Of a stretch of 64,000 nt of DNA, positions 29,416 to 39,822 are shown piece after piece. Made by a program: the position numbers and the translations under genes. The notes under the pieces were generated by a model. It was given only the letters and a program-made list of their open reading frames with translations. It was not told the origin of the DNA and made no database searches. Position 1 is the first letter of the stretch. Each line of letters begins with the position of its first letter. Origin of the DNA: Candidatus Marisimplicoccus framensis (GTDB lineage: Bacteria > Bacteroidota > Bacteroidia > Flavobacteriales > Flavobacteriaceae); the NCBI GenBank assembly GCA_905182065.1, contig CAJIZN010000001.1, positions 682,001 through 746,000 on the forward strand. Direction: 5' to 3'.

Positions 29416-31835
29416 TTTATTTCATATGACACGATCGAATACTTATCAAGCCTTGTAAGAATTTCAATTTCATCATCCTTATCAGAATTTTTTACATCAA
29501 TTATCGAATTTCCTTTTACAGGAAACCCATCTAATAACTCTCCATTATCTTGATATAGATAGATATTACTTTCATCTAGATTAGTAATTCCAATTAACAT
29601 ATTCCCAGATTCATTAAATATTTTAGGTTTTGAATATCTTCCAAATGGAAGCTTAACATTTATACCTTTTATAGATAAATTATTCTCACTTATATATACT
29701 AGGTTATCATTTTTTATATCAATCAAATTATCGATAGACAAATTCAGATTTTTCTTCAATAACTCTCCATCCATATTAATTTGAATTAAGTTACCCAGAT
29801 TGTCTGTTGTAGTAAAAGTTTTTAGATAAGAAAAGATAGAGTTTTCACTAAATTGTATTTTTTCATCAATTTTTATTCTGTCTCTACCTCTTCGGTCTAA
29901 AATTTTTAAATCATTATTTTCTAGTTGGACTATTATAAAGTCTTTTCCATCTATTCTTATGTGAGTAGGACTATTTATTATACGTGAGTCAAAAAGATCT
30001 GGTTTAAAACCGCTAACTCTTTTCCCATTTGAATCAAACATCTTAATAGTATTATCATTAGCAAACAAGAACCTGTAATTTCTATTTTTTTCATAATCAA
30101 AAATTGAGACAGGATTGTTAATTTCTCCTGAATCAATTTTAAAACTCAACTTTTCTACCTCTTTCCCATTTCTATCTAGAACATAAAACTTATTTTCAGT
30201 TCTAAAACTTATTTGAAGTCTTCCATTTTTGTAAGTATCAATTTGTTTAATATCACCAATTATTTTTTCATCAATTTTTTTCTTCCAATATAGATTTCCT
30301 TTATTTGAATAATAGTATAAATAGTTTTCACTATCCTGAAATATAAAATCATATTGATTATTTGTGTGATTTTTTATCCAAATTGGATCTGTAATTATTT
30401 CATTGTCAAATGTTAGAAAAAACTCAGTATAAACATCTTTACTTTCTTTGGTTTCTTTTGCTTTCGAAAAGTAAAAATCTAAAAGTGCTATATTTTGATT
30501 AATTACTCCACTAAAACTAATAAATGGATAAACTTCTGATTCTATTAAATTGGAATTCTTTTGAATCGATTCTAATGAATTAGTATTATTCACCCATAAA
30601 AATGAATATTTTTTTGATTTTTGATTTTTAAAATTTAAATATTTGGAGTTAGAATTAAGATTATCATTAATTCTTTCTGAATTAATAATTTTTTTTATTT
30701 GAGATACTGATTCAGTTATAACTAGTGAATTATCTATTAATGTAGCATAGTTGGTTGAAATTTCTTGATCAAAGCTATTAATAAGGATCTCTAAGCCTTT
30801 ATCAATATTAATTTTCTTAATGTTGTTAAGGTTATCAAATTCACTTAATTCAAAATAACTTTCTAAATTATTAATATTAGTAATTCCAAGAATTATAAAC
30901 TTTTCTTGATCCTCTATAAAGTTTATTTCATTAATTAGATTTAAGGAATCAAAATTTATATTTTCAGTTGATATATCATTTCCTTTTAAATAATTTTTAA
31001 AGTTGAAAATAAATCTCTCTGAATCATCAATTGTAAATGAAAAAAATGATGAAAAAGAATTTGGAATAAATCTGTCTGTTAAAATTTCTGATGGAGAAAT
31101 ATTTTTTAAAATCGATATTTTACTATTTATAGAATCATTAATTCTGGAAGCACCTGTCATGTTTACTTCATCAAGAGAGTATTTAAAATCATAACTAACC
31201 CATGAATTATGACTGTCAGGAAAAAAGGACAGATTGCTTACAATATTATCTAAAAAGTTTAATTTTTTAGTCATTGTAAAAACATTAAAGGGGTCATTTT
31301 TGTCAGCAGCTTTTACTAACTTATAAAAATCAGAATCTATTTTTTGATTAGCTTTATTATAATCTCTAATAATATTTTCAAGAATTATATCTTCATTAGA
31401 ACTAATTATATAGTTTCCTAAAATAGTTTTGTAAACATCTTTTAATAAAGTGGTGTCAATAAAAATTTTATTTTTTTGATACTCCCCTTTTTCAATATCA
31501 CTTTTAGATATTGAATCTTGAGTATTTGTCTCTCTGATATATGTATAAGCAATTTGATTTTTCCCAAAAGGTGTCAAAGACAATAGTCCTGAGTTATTTG
31601 ATTTTTTTTTAGATAATGAATTAAGTTGATTTAGTATTTTGTTTTTTGAAGATGAAATATTACTTAGGTTTTTATTTTTAGATAAAATTTCTTTAGTATT
31701 ATTTAAGTTATTAATATTTAAAATCACCTCAGACTCAGGAGGAAGAAAATTGAAAGGGGAAATATCGTTATTATTTATATCTGAACAAGAAAAAAATAAT
31801 ACTGAAGTTATAAAAATGAGTGTTACTTTTTTCAT
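29412..31835 (-). CDS. Large lipoprotein of unknown function with a propeller-like C-terminal half
   Basis: 807-residue lipoprotein (leader LIFITSVLFFSC, Cys about 17). I do not recognise a characterised family. The first half, Ser/Asn/Ile-rich, starts with NISPFNFLPPESEVILNINN-like text and recalls DUF3352-type proteins. From about residue 470 the sequence falls into repeated blade-like units with an Asp/Asn-Gly turn: YYYSNKGNLYWKKK, FYVLDRNGKEVEK, IKMFDSNGKRVSG, LKILDRRGRD, IYLYQDNGELLDGFP. That suggests a beta-propeller. It is coupled to rnhB (stop and start overlap as TAATG). Probably an outer-membrane or periplasmic scaffold. Confidence 0.8.
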   Translation of the reverse strand: MKKVTLIFITSVLFFSCSDINNNDISPFNFLPPESEVILNINNLNNTKEILSKNKNLSNISSSKNKILNQLNSLSKKKSNNSGLLSLTPFGKNQIAYTYIRETNTQDSISKSDIEKGEYQKNKIFIDTTLLKDVYKTILGNYIISSNEDIILENIIRDYNKANQKIDSDFYKLVKAADKNDPFNVFTMTKKLNFLDNIVSNLSFFPDSHNSWVSYDFKYSLDEVNMTGASRINDSINSKISILKNISPSEILTDRFIPNSFSSFFSFTIDDSERFIFNFKNYLKGNDISTENINFDSLNLINEINFIEDQEKFIILGITNINNLESYFELSEFDNLNNIKKINIDKGLEILINSFDQEISTNYATLIDNSLVITESVSQIKKIINSERINDNLNSNSKYLNFKNQKSKKYSFLWVNNTNSLESIQKNSNLIESEVYPFISFSGVINQNIALLDFYFSKAKETKESKDVYTEFFLTFDNEIITDPIWIKNHTNNQYDFIFQDSENYLYYYSNKGNLYWKKKIDEKIIGDIKQIDTYKNGRLQISFRTENKFYVLDRNGKEVEKLSFKIDSGEINNPVSIFDYEKNRNYRFLFANDNTIKMFDSNGKRVSGFKPDLFDSRIINSPTHIRIDGKDFIIVQLENNDLKILDRRGRDRIKIDEKIQFSENSIFSYLKTFTTTDNLGNLIQINMDGELLKKNLNLSIDNLIDIKNDNLVYISENNLSIKGINVKLPFGRYSKPKIFNESGNMLIGITNLDESNIYLYQDNGELLDGFPVKGNSIIDVKNSDKDDEIEILTRLDKYSIVSYEIN

Positions 31836-32437
31836 TACTTATATTCTATTGTAAGTTGTAATTTTTTAAGCTTAAATGTTTTGCGGTGAAATTTTGTTTC
31901 ACCATACTCTTTTATCATGTCCATGTGAAATTTTGTTCCATATCCTTTATTTTTATCCCATCCATATTCAGGAAACTTAAAGTGAATTTTTTTCATATAA
32001 ATATCTCTGTAAGTCTTAGCTAGTATTGAAGCTGCAGCAATATTTTGATATTTTCCATCTCCTTTTATAATACATTCATGAGGAATATGGTTGTATTGAA
32101 TAAATTTGTTTCCATCTACTGAAATAAAGTTAGGTTGAATTTTCAAATTATTTATAGCACCATGCATAGCCTTAAATGTGGAGTTTAGAATATTTATTTT
32201 ATCTATTACTTTTGAGTCAACAAAAAAAACCGCATAGTCTATAGATTCATTTTCAATTATTGTTTTTAACTCAAGTCTTTTCTTTTCTGATAATTTCTTT
32301 GAATCATTAAGATATTTAGAGTTAAAGTCTTTAGGAAGAATAACTGCAGATGCTGTTACAGGACCAGCAATAGAACCTCTTCCTGCTTCATCAATACCAG
32401 CTTCAAATTCAGATTTTGAAAAACTATTCTTTAACAT
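31835..32437 (-). CDS. rnhB: Ribonuclease HII
   Basis: Removes RNA from RNA-DNA hybrids, including misincorporated ribonucleotides. Of 200 residues, the N-terminal active-site motif is AGIDEAGRGSIAGPV (Asp and Glu ligands); later come ISVDGNK, IKGDGKYQNIAAASILAK and HFKFPEYGWDKNKGYGT, all family hallmarks. It is the first gene of a reverse-strand pair with the large lipoprotein (TAATG overlap) and is divergent from the porin-like gene. Confidence 0.96.
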   Translation of the reverse strand: MLKNSFSKSEFEAGIDEAGRGSIAGPVTASAVILPKDFNSKYLNDSKKLSEKKRLELKTIIENESIDYAVFFVDSKVIDKINILNSTFKAMHGAINNLKIQPNFISVDGNKFIQYNHIPHECIIKGDGKYQNIAAASILAKTYRDIYMKKIHFKFPEYGWDKNKGYGTKFHMDMIKEYGETKFHRKTFKLKKLQLTIEYK

Positions 32438-32494
32438 TAATTGTAAAATAAATCTTGTAAAGAAATCTTACCTTAGTGTGAAAATACAAAATTG

Positions 32495-34539
32495 ATGCTT
32501 AAACAATTTCTAGTTTTTATCTTTTTTTTCGGTCATTTTGTTTTATTAAGTCAAAGTAGTGAGATAGATCTTAAACTTAAGGCTCAACTAGAGCAAGAAA
32601 AATTAGAAAAAGAATCAGAAAACACTAAGGATACATTAACAACAGATTATTATAAAATTTACTTTTTAAATGATAAGGTTGAAACTGTAGACACATCTCT
32701 AAATATTTATAAAGATTATAAATTTAACTTCCTTAGAGAGGATTCATTTGATTTAATTTCTTTTGCTAATTCGGGTCACACCTTTAATAAGTTATCTTAT
32801 GATTTTAAGGATTTTAGTAAACCAGATATTGGTGCTAGAGGTAAACATTTTCATTATTTTGAAAAAGAAGATATAGGTTATTATAATGTCCCAACTCCTT
32901 TTACAGAAATTTTTGCTAAGTCAACTTTTGAGCAGGGGCAAATTTTGGATATGTTAGTTTCTATTAATTTATCACGACAATATAATTTTACAATTGCTCA
33001 TAAGGGCTATAAATCTCTAGGAAAATATATTAATACAAGATCTAGAGGTAATCAATTTAGATTTTCTTCGAATTTCAATTCTAAAAATCAACTCTCATAT
33101 TGGAGATTTCATTTTGTTTCGCAAAATATTTTTAATCAAGAAACTGCAGGTATTGATGCTGATAGTATTTATTTTTTTGAGCAAGCAACAAATTATTTTG
33201 TATTAGATCAATCTGGAAATCAAATTATTGAAGAGGATGGATCATTTAAAATGATAGAATATGATGGGTATCTTGATAGATCAAGATTAGGACCAGGAGT
33301 TTTTGCTAGAAGGATCTTTATATTCAAAAAGATTTTTCTCAGATTTTCAAAGAGTTTTGTTAAAAATAAAAAAGAAAACCTCAATACTTTAGCTGTGAAC
33401 TATCAATTTACTCATGAGTATAAAAAAATTGAATATAATGATGAAATGAATAATAATTTATTTGGTGAAGTTTATGATGAAGAACAAACTGTTTCTGATC
33501 AATCTAGATTTATTGAGCAGGAAAATAAAATTATTATATCATCAGACTTAAATAAATTAGGAACATTCAATTTGATCATATGCACTAACTAATTGGAGAA
33601 ATAATTATAAAGTTTACGACGAATTAAACCCTGGTGAAATTATATATGGTCTTGAATTAGATCAATCTAATTTTTCAATAAACTGGGTTAAAAAACTTAA
33701 AAAATTAAATTTTGAATTTAAGTTTAATAAGTCTTCTAAAGATGATTTAAAATCTGATTATTTATCTCTTAAAATCAAAGGAACACCTATCAAGAATATT
33801 AATTTTGAAGTAAATTCATCTTTGATTGAAAGGTCTCCAAATTTTAATTTTAAATTATTTAGAAGTGCATATAAAAATTATAATTGGTTTAATAATGAAT
33901 TAAATGATGAAAAAATCTCTAATATAAACTTAAAGTTATCTTATAAAGAACTTCTTGTTTTAACTGGTGACTATAACATTATAGATAATTATACCTTTTT
34001 TAGAGAAGCTACAAATGCTTTAACTGGTGAGACAGACTAGGAAAAGATTAGCTGTTGTGAATCAAGCAAATAATCAAATAAAATATTACAGTTTTAAACT
34101 TTTCAGTAAAATTGATATTGGTAAATTTAGTCTTGTAAATACTGCAAAGTATCAACAAAAAGAACAAGAAGTATCCGCTGGTAATCTATCTACATTAAAT
34201 GTGCCTGAATGGATAACTAGAAATACACTTATGTATTCTGCTAATATTTTTAATAATTCATTATTTATTCAAACTGGACTTACATTTAATTATTTTACTA
34301 AATATTTTGCAGATCACTATAATCCATTAATTTCAGAATTTGTTACTCAAAACTATCGTGAAATTGGAGATTTTCCTAGATTTGATTTCTTTTTTAATGC
34401 TAAAATTCAACAGACTAGAGTTTTTATAAAAGTGGAGCATTTAAATAGCTCATTTACTGGATATGATTATTATTCTGATCCTTTTAGTCCATATAGGGAT
34501 CATGTCTATAAGATTAGGTTTAGTTTGGAATTTCTTTAG
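32495..34539 (+). pseudogene. Putative outer-membrane porin (Porin_10 type), at least two frame breaks
   Basis: Predicted beta-barrel outer-membrane protein widespread in Bacteroidota as 'putative porin'. ATG 32495 gives a signal peptide (FLVFIFFFGHFVLLSQ). The mature part opens with a Gln/Glu/Lys-rich stretch and shows typical strand text: FEKEDIGYYNVPTP, STFEQGQILDML, GNQFRFSSNFNSKNQLSY. The frame changes near 33580 (after LGTF, continuing as ALTNWRNNYKVYDELNPGE) and near 34035 (TGETD to RLAVVNQANNQ). It ends with YKIRFSLEFL, an aromatic barrel terminus. The corrected length of about 680 codons suits the family. anmK starts 5 bases downstream. Confidence 0.75.
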
Positions 34540-34544
34540 TTAAA

Positions 34545-35609
34545 ATGAAAAATTACTTTGTCATTGGGGTAATGTCAGGAACATCAATTGATGGTGTTGA
34601 TCTTAGTTTATGCGAACTTTTTTTATGAAGAATCTTGGAAGTTTAAAATTATAATCTCAAAGACTTATGAATATGATAATGAATGGCAAGTTATTTTAAA
34701 AAGTATAGTAAAAAATAATATTGAATCAGTTAAACAAATAGATCAAAATTACACTAAACTTCTTTCTAAATATATTCTTCAATTTATAAATGAATATAAA
34801 ATTAGTAAAATAGATTTTGTTAGTTCTCATGGTCATACAGCTTTACATGATCCATCAAATTCTTTAACTTATCAATTAGGTAATTTACCTGAGCTTTCTA
34901 ATTACCTTGGTTTAAAAGTTATTTGTGATTTTAGAACTCAGGATGTTAGGTTTGGAGGCCAAGGTGCACCTCTTGTTCCAGTGGGTGAAAAATATCTATT
35001 CTCAGATTATAAAACATTAATTAATCTTGGAGGATTTGCCAATATAACAAAGATGTCTACCAACAATATAATTGCATATGACATTTGTCCCGTTAATATT
35101 ATTTTTAATCATTTGTCTAATTTAATTGAACAAGAAATATGATGATAAAGGAAAAATTGCTGCCTCAGGAAAACTTAATCTGGATTTATTTAACCATCTT
35201 CAATCACTTGAATATTATAAATTTAAATCACCAAAATCTCTAGGAGTAGAATGGGTTAATGATATTTTTTTCCCATTCTTAATGAATATTCAGGATTATC
35301 TGTTACAGTGATTTACTTCATACATTTTCAAATCATTTTGCCGAGCAAATTTCAGATAATATTGAGACTAATGGTAAAGTTTTAATTACTGGAGGAGGAG
35401 CATATAATGATTATTTAATCCAAAGGATAAAAGACCTAACAGATTGTAAAATAGATATTCCAGATTCAACTATTATTGAGTATAAAGAAGCATTGATCTT
35501 TGGTTTTCTTGGAATTCTTAGAGATCAGAATATTAATAATTGCTATTCTTCTGTAACAGGAGCAAATAAAGATCATAGTTCAGGAAAAATTTTAATTCCT
35601 AAAATCTAA
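34545..35609 (+). pseudogene. anmK: Anhydro-N-acetylmuramic acid kinase, three frame breaks
   Basis: Phosphorylates and opens 1,6-anhydro-MurNAc during recycling of peptidoglycan. ATG 34545 gives YFVIGVMSGTSIDGVDLSL, the nucleotide-binding signature. The rest is readable only by changing frame three times: at the seven-T run at about 34618-34624 (one T too many), at about 35136 (GAAATATGATG, one A too many), and near 35310. Later motifs are SSHGHTALHDP, DFRTQDVRFGGQGAPLVP, YDICPVNI, KSLGVEWVND and VLITGGGAYNDYL. Corrected length about 354 residues, normal for AnmK. Confidence 0.88.
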
Positions 35610-35649
35610 TTTTTTTTAATAAATTAGATGTTTACCAAAAATCATATAG

Positions 35650-35682
35650 AAAATGCATTGTAATTATAGAAATGCTTTTTTT
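35650..35682 (+). terminator. Weak terminator-like hairpin after anmK
   Basis: GCATT (35655-35659) pairs with AATGC (35671-35675), followed by seven T residues; flanking A/T pairs could extend the stem across a one-base bulge. Confidence 0.35.
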
Positions 35683-35689
35683 AAATTAA

Positions 35690-35697
35690 TAAATTTG
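35690..35697 (+). promoter_or_regulatory. -7 box of nhaD
   Basis: TAAATTTG matches TAnnTTTG and ends 7 bases before the nhaD ATG (35705), another nearly leaderless arrangement. Confidence 0.4.
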
Positions 35698-35704
35698 AAA
35701 ATAA

Positions 35705-37030
35705 ATGGAAACAATACTATTAGGAATATTTATAGTTGGGTACTTACTAATTACTCTAGAGCATAGTCTTAAAATTGACAAGCTGATTCCAGCTTTAGCA
35801 ATGATGGCTTTTCTATGGGGTATTATTGCGGTTTTTAATATACCTGTCTTTGAGGTTGATACAGCACTGCGTGAATTAATTCCAGTCAAAGTAAAAAAAA
35901 TCATGGCATATCACCTATCACATACCTCAGAAATCCTAATATTTCTATTGGGTGCTATGACGATAGTTGAAATAATTGACTACTATAATGGATTTGAAAA
36001 AATTAAATCATTAGTAAGAACGAAATCAAAGAAAAGACTCTTATGGATTTTTTCAATTTTAGCATTTATTCTATCTGCTATAATTGATAATTTAACAGCT
36101 ACTATAGTATTAATAACTATACTTCAAAAAATTATAAAAGACAAAAATTTAAGATTGTGGTTTGCAGGTATAATAGTAATAGCAGCAAATGCTGGTGGAG
36201 CATGGTCACCTATAGGTGACGTGACCACTACTATGCTTTGGATTGCAGATAAAGTAACAGTTCCAATGTTATTTTATTATGTTTTTATCCCTTCTATTGT
36301 ATGTATGGTAGTACCTGTTTACATAGCATCTTTTTTAAAACCTTTTAAAGGGAATCTTGGTAGTGTTGAAAATGATGAAAGCAATATAACTAGAATTGGA
36401 ACTACTATGCTTTGGTTAGGTTTAGGTGGAATAATTTTTGTTCCAGTTTTTAAAGTTTTAACTGGTCTTCCTCCTTATGTTGGAATGATGTTATCTTTAG
36501 CCGTAGTGGCAACTTTTGCAGAGTTATTTAGTGGTACAAAATTTAATATTAGTACTCCAAATGATGAAAATATAATGCATAGTCAAAGCCCAGTTCATTC
36601 TGCACTTACTAAAATTGAATTACCTAGTATTCTTTTCTTTTTGGGAATATTGATGGCTGTAGCTGCTTTAGAATCTATAGGATATTTGTTTGAATTTGCA
36701 CAGTATCTTGAAACTGCTATTCCAGACATAAGAATTGTTGCGGGGTTATTAGGTTTAGGATCTGCCGTTATAGATAATGTTCCATTGGTAGCAGCTTCTA
36801 TTGGAATGTTTTCTCAACCTTTAGATGATTCTCTATGGCACTTAATTGCTTATTCAGCTGGAACTGGAGGTAGTGTTTTAGTTATTGGATCAGCAGCAGG
36901 TGTTGTAGCAATGGGGATGGAAAAAATCGAATTTTTTTGGTATCTAAAAAACATAGGTTGGTTAGCATTCCTTGGGTTTGCTTCAGGATTTTTAACCTTT
37001 GTGCTTATCGAAGCATATATTTTAATCTAA
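35705..37030 (+). CDS. nhaD: Na+/H+ antiporter NhaD
   Basis: Inner-membrane sodium/proton antiporter of the ion-transporter superfamily, 441 residues and about 12 membrane helices. Family features include SHTSEILIFLLGAMTIVEII, SAIIDNLTATIVL, ANAGGAWSPIGDVTTTMLW, the second half's SAVIDNVPLVAASIGMF and GTGGSVLVIGSAAGV. The paired DN motifs in the two inverted halves are characteristic. It probably serves Na+ and pH balance in a marine cell. A TTG start for folC follows 4 bases after its stop. Confidence 0.93.
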   Translation: METILLGIFIVGYLLITLEHSLKIDKLIPALAMMAFLWGIIAVFNIPVFEVDTALRELIPVKVKKIMAYHLSHTSEILIFLLGAMTIVEIIDYYNGFEKIKSLVRTKSKKRLLWIFSILAFILSAIIDNLTATIVLITILQKIIKDKNLRLWFAGIIVIAANAGGAWSPIGDVTTTMLWIADKVTVPMLFYYVFIPSIVCMVVPVYIASFLKPFKGNLGSVENDESNITRIGTTMLWLGLGGIIFVPVFKVLTGLPPYVGMMLSLAVVATFAELFSGTKFNISTPNDENIMHSQSPVHSALTKIELPSILFFLGILMAVAALESIGYLFEFAQYLETAIPDIRIVAGLLGLGSAVIDNVPLVAASIGMFSQPLDDSLWHLIAYSAGTGGSVLVIGSAAGVVAMGMEKIEFFWYLKNIGWLAFLGFASGFLTFVLIEAYILI

Positions 37031-37034
37031 AATA

Positions 37035-38241
37035 TTGGAGTATAAAAATACTGAGAACTGGATATTAAATAGATTACCATTTTATCAGAATAATGGATCT
37101 GATGCATATAATCCAGGACTTTCTAAGATAAATAAGTTTATCAAAGAGCTAAGCTTATCTAAAAATGAATTAAAATTTATTCATGTAGGTGGAACTAATG
37201 GTAAGGGAAGTACATGCTCTTTTATATCATCCATTTTAAAAGAATCAAACTATAAGGTTGGAACATTTACTTCTCCACATTTTTTTGATTTTAGAGAAAG
37301 AATAAGAATTAATGATAATAAAATTCAAAAGTCATACATAACTTCTTTTATAAAAGAAAATAAGATTCTTATAGAGGACTTAGGGCTAAGTTTTTTTGAA
37401 CTTTCATTTGGATTATGTTTAAGTTACTTTGTTGAAAATAAAGTTGACTATGCTATAATTGAGGTAGGTTTAGGAGGAAGGCTTGATGCTACAAATATTA
37501 TTAATCCTTTAGTTTCAGTTATTACAAATATTTCGTTTGATCATAATGAAATTTTGGGTGATTCACTAGAAAAAATTGCTATCAGAAAAAGCAGGGATTA
37601 TTAAAGAAAATTCTAAACTTATTGTTGGGGAAAGAAACGAAAAGACAGATCAAGTTTTTATTAATAAAGCTAAAGAGATGTCATCAAAAATAATATTTGT
37701 TCCTGATATTTATCAAGATATTGTATACTCTGAAATAGATTATTTAAATAAAAATATACACACGAGTATTGAGACCTGTAAACTACTTAATTTAGAAAAC
37801 CTTAATAATGAAATAATTAAAAGAGGTATAAAGAATATTACTTTAAATAATAGTTTGTTTGGAAGGTGGTCTTTAGTCAACAATAATCCCAGAGTAATAT
37901 TTGACTCTGCACATAATGAGGCAGGATTTATAAGTGTTTCAAATGAACTATCTAAAATATCATATAATAAAATCTATATTTTACTAAGTTTTGTTAAAGG
38001 AAAAGAAATTAAAAATTTCATAAGGCATCTTCCAAAAAAATCTAATTTTTACTTTACAACTTTAAAAATTGAAAGATCTATGGGTATTAAAGAAATAAAA
38101 TCAAATTTGGGTGAAATCATTAACTTTGACGAAGATCCTCGAAGTGCATATAGAAAAATAAAAACAGAGGCTTCTAAAGATGATTTAATTTTAGTAACAG
38201 GAAGTAATTATATAGCTAAAGAAATATTCAATGAAAATTAA
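37035..38241 (+). pseudogene. folC: Folylpolyglutamate/dihydrofolate synthase, one frame break
   Basis: Adds glutamate to dihydropteroate and folates. The probable start is TTG 37035 (EYKNTENWILNRLPFYQN), which aligns with family N-termini. The ATP-binding loop is HVGGTNGKGSTCSF; later motifs are TSPHFFDFRERI, EVGLGGRLDATN and NISFDHNEILGDS. At about 37575-37590 the frame shifts from LEKIAI to SEKAGIIKENSK and continues to 38241 with FGRWSLVNNNP, IFDSAHNEAGF and VTGSNYIAKE. Corrected length about 402 residues. The gene is normally single-copy and essential, so the break is most likely a sequence error. The next gene overlaps it by 11 bases. Confidence 0.9.
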
Positions 38242-38941
38242 ATTATTATTTACATTATTTATATTATCGACATGCTTCTCTGATCTTTATTCTCAGATTT
38301 CAACCGATAGACCAAATCAAACAGAATCACCATTTACTCTTCCCATGGGTCATATTCAAATTGAGACAGGAATATCAATAGAAGATTCTCAATCAAATAT
38401 TACTACTTTATTTCGAATTGGAATAATAAATGGAATTGAAATCAGGTTAAACAGTAATTATTTAATGAATGATAATATTACAGTTCTTAAAAAATCTTCT
38501 TTTAGTGATTTTGAAGTTGGAGCAAAATTTAAAATTTGGGGTGAGAGTAATGATAAAACTAAAATAGGATTTTTAACTCATTTATCAATTCCTACTGCTC
38601 CTGAAGTTTTTTCAAATAATGAATACGGCTTGCTAAGTAGAGTGCTAATATCTCATGATTTAAAAAATGATTCTCAAATAGGTTATAATTTAGGGTATAA
38701 TAAGTATAGTAATTATAATGGAGAATTAATATATACTATTGAATATGGGAGAAGTCTTGGATCCTTTGGAGTTTTCTTTGAGCTTTTTGGTAATGAGTCT
38801 TCAAATAATTCTAGTTTAAATTTTGACTCAGGAATTATTTACTTAATAGATAACGATAAGCAATTAGACTTGTCTATTGGAAGAGGTTTAAATAATGACA
38901 TGTTTTATGTTTCAGCTGGTTTTAGTATTGATATTTATTAA
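38231..38941 (+). CDS. Outer-membrane transporter-like protein (phenol-degradation MetA-like family)
   Basis: 236 residues with a signal peptide (MKIKLLFTLFILSTCFSDLYSQ). The mature protein opens with ISTDRPNQTESPFTLPMG, the hallmark beginning of a beta-barrel family annotated in Bacteroidota as 'transporter' (Pfam Phenol_MetA_deg group). Alternating strands and an aromatic C-terminus (SAGFSIDIY) fit an outer-membrane barrel. It starts inside the last codons of folC and is probably co-transcribed. Ligand unknown. Confidence 0.75.
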   Translation: MKIKLLFTLFILSTCFSDLYSQISTDRPNQTESPFTLPMGHIQIETGISIEDSQSNITTLFRIGIINGIEIRLNSNYLMNDNITVLKKSSFSDFEVGAKFKIWGESNDKTKIGFLTHLSIPTAPEVFSNNEYGLLSRVLISHDLKNDSQIGYNLGYNKYSNYNGELIYTIEYGRSLGSFGVFFELFGNESSNNSSLNFDSGIIYLIDNDKQLDLSIGRGLNNDMFYVSAGFSIDIY

Positions 38942-38976
38942 TCCGCTAGCTATAGAAAAATAGAAGTATTACTATT

Positions 38977-39819
38977 TTATAGAAATCCTAAAAGTCTTGG
39001 AGTGTTTTTCTTATACTCATTATAACTTTCTAGATGTCCCCACTTTTTATTTCCGTTATGTTCAAGTATTCTAACTCCACTAACATATACTAATAAAAGA
39101 TATGTAAATATTGGTGATACAAGAGTAAGCAATTCTAAACCTTGAAGAGATGAAAAAGAAATAACTGAAATACCTAACCATAAAGTTATTTCTCCTAAAT
39201 AGTTTGGATGTCTTGAATACTTCCATATCCCTGAGGTTATAAACTTATCTTTATTATTAGGGTCTTTTCTAAATTTGCTTTTTTGATTATCAGCAATTAT
39301 TTCCGTTATAAAACCTAAAGTAAAAATTAATAATCCTAAATAGAAATAAGAATTAATTTCTATACCGTTAGCAATCCCAGAAAGAGCACATGCTGAACAA
39401 ATAGAAACCCACATTCCTTGAAGGGTCCAAGTCATAAAAAATCTAGATGGTGATTTTTTAATTTCTCTAAAACGTATGTCTTCTCCAGCCTTTTTTATTC
39501 TAATAAAGAGAAAACTTCCAAGTCTAATAGCCCAAACAATTATTAGTAATGAGAGGATAATATTACCGAAGTTTAAATCATTAGAGTTGTAATTATTATA
39601 AAACGAATAGGATACAACAGATATATAAGTTATACTTCCGGCTAAATCATAAAACTTCTCTGTTTGAAATATATAAGCAGGGATAAATAATACCCACTGA
39701 ATAATAAAAGCTAATAAAACAGCATTTTTAACAATTTCAATTTGCGTAACGTAAGCTAGCATGTAGGAGATAGTAAATGCAAAAAGAGCAAAAAATATTT
39801 CTTTTATATTAGTTTTCAT
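38977..39819 (-). CDS. DUF1295-family membrane protein (steroid 5-alpha-reductase-like)
   Basis: 280-residue polytopic membrane protein with about seven helices. The C-terminal motif SGIWKYSRHPNYLGEITLWLG is the hallmark of the isoprenylcysteine-methyltransferase/5-alpha-reductase fold, and EHNGNKKWGHLESYNEYKKN follows. Function in bacteria is unproven; lipid or terpenoid reduction is an inference from the family. It lies 3 bases after the homocysteine methyltransferase gene and is probably in one operon with it. Confidence 0.85.
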   Translation of the reverse strand: MKTNIKEIFFALFAFTISYMLAYVTQIEIVKNAVLLAFIIQWVLFIPAYIFQTEKFYDLAGSITYISVVSYSFYNNYNSNDLNFGNIILSLLIIVWAIRLGSFLFIRIKKAGEDIRFREIKKSPSRFFMTWTLQGMWVSICSACALSGIANGIEINSYFYLGLLIFTLGFITEIIADNQKSKFRKDPNNKDKFITSGIWKYSRHPNYLGEITLWLGISVISFSSLQGLELLTLVSPIFTYLLLVYVSGVRILEHNGNKKWGHLESYNEYKKNTPRLLGFL

Positions 39820-39822
39820 TGA

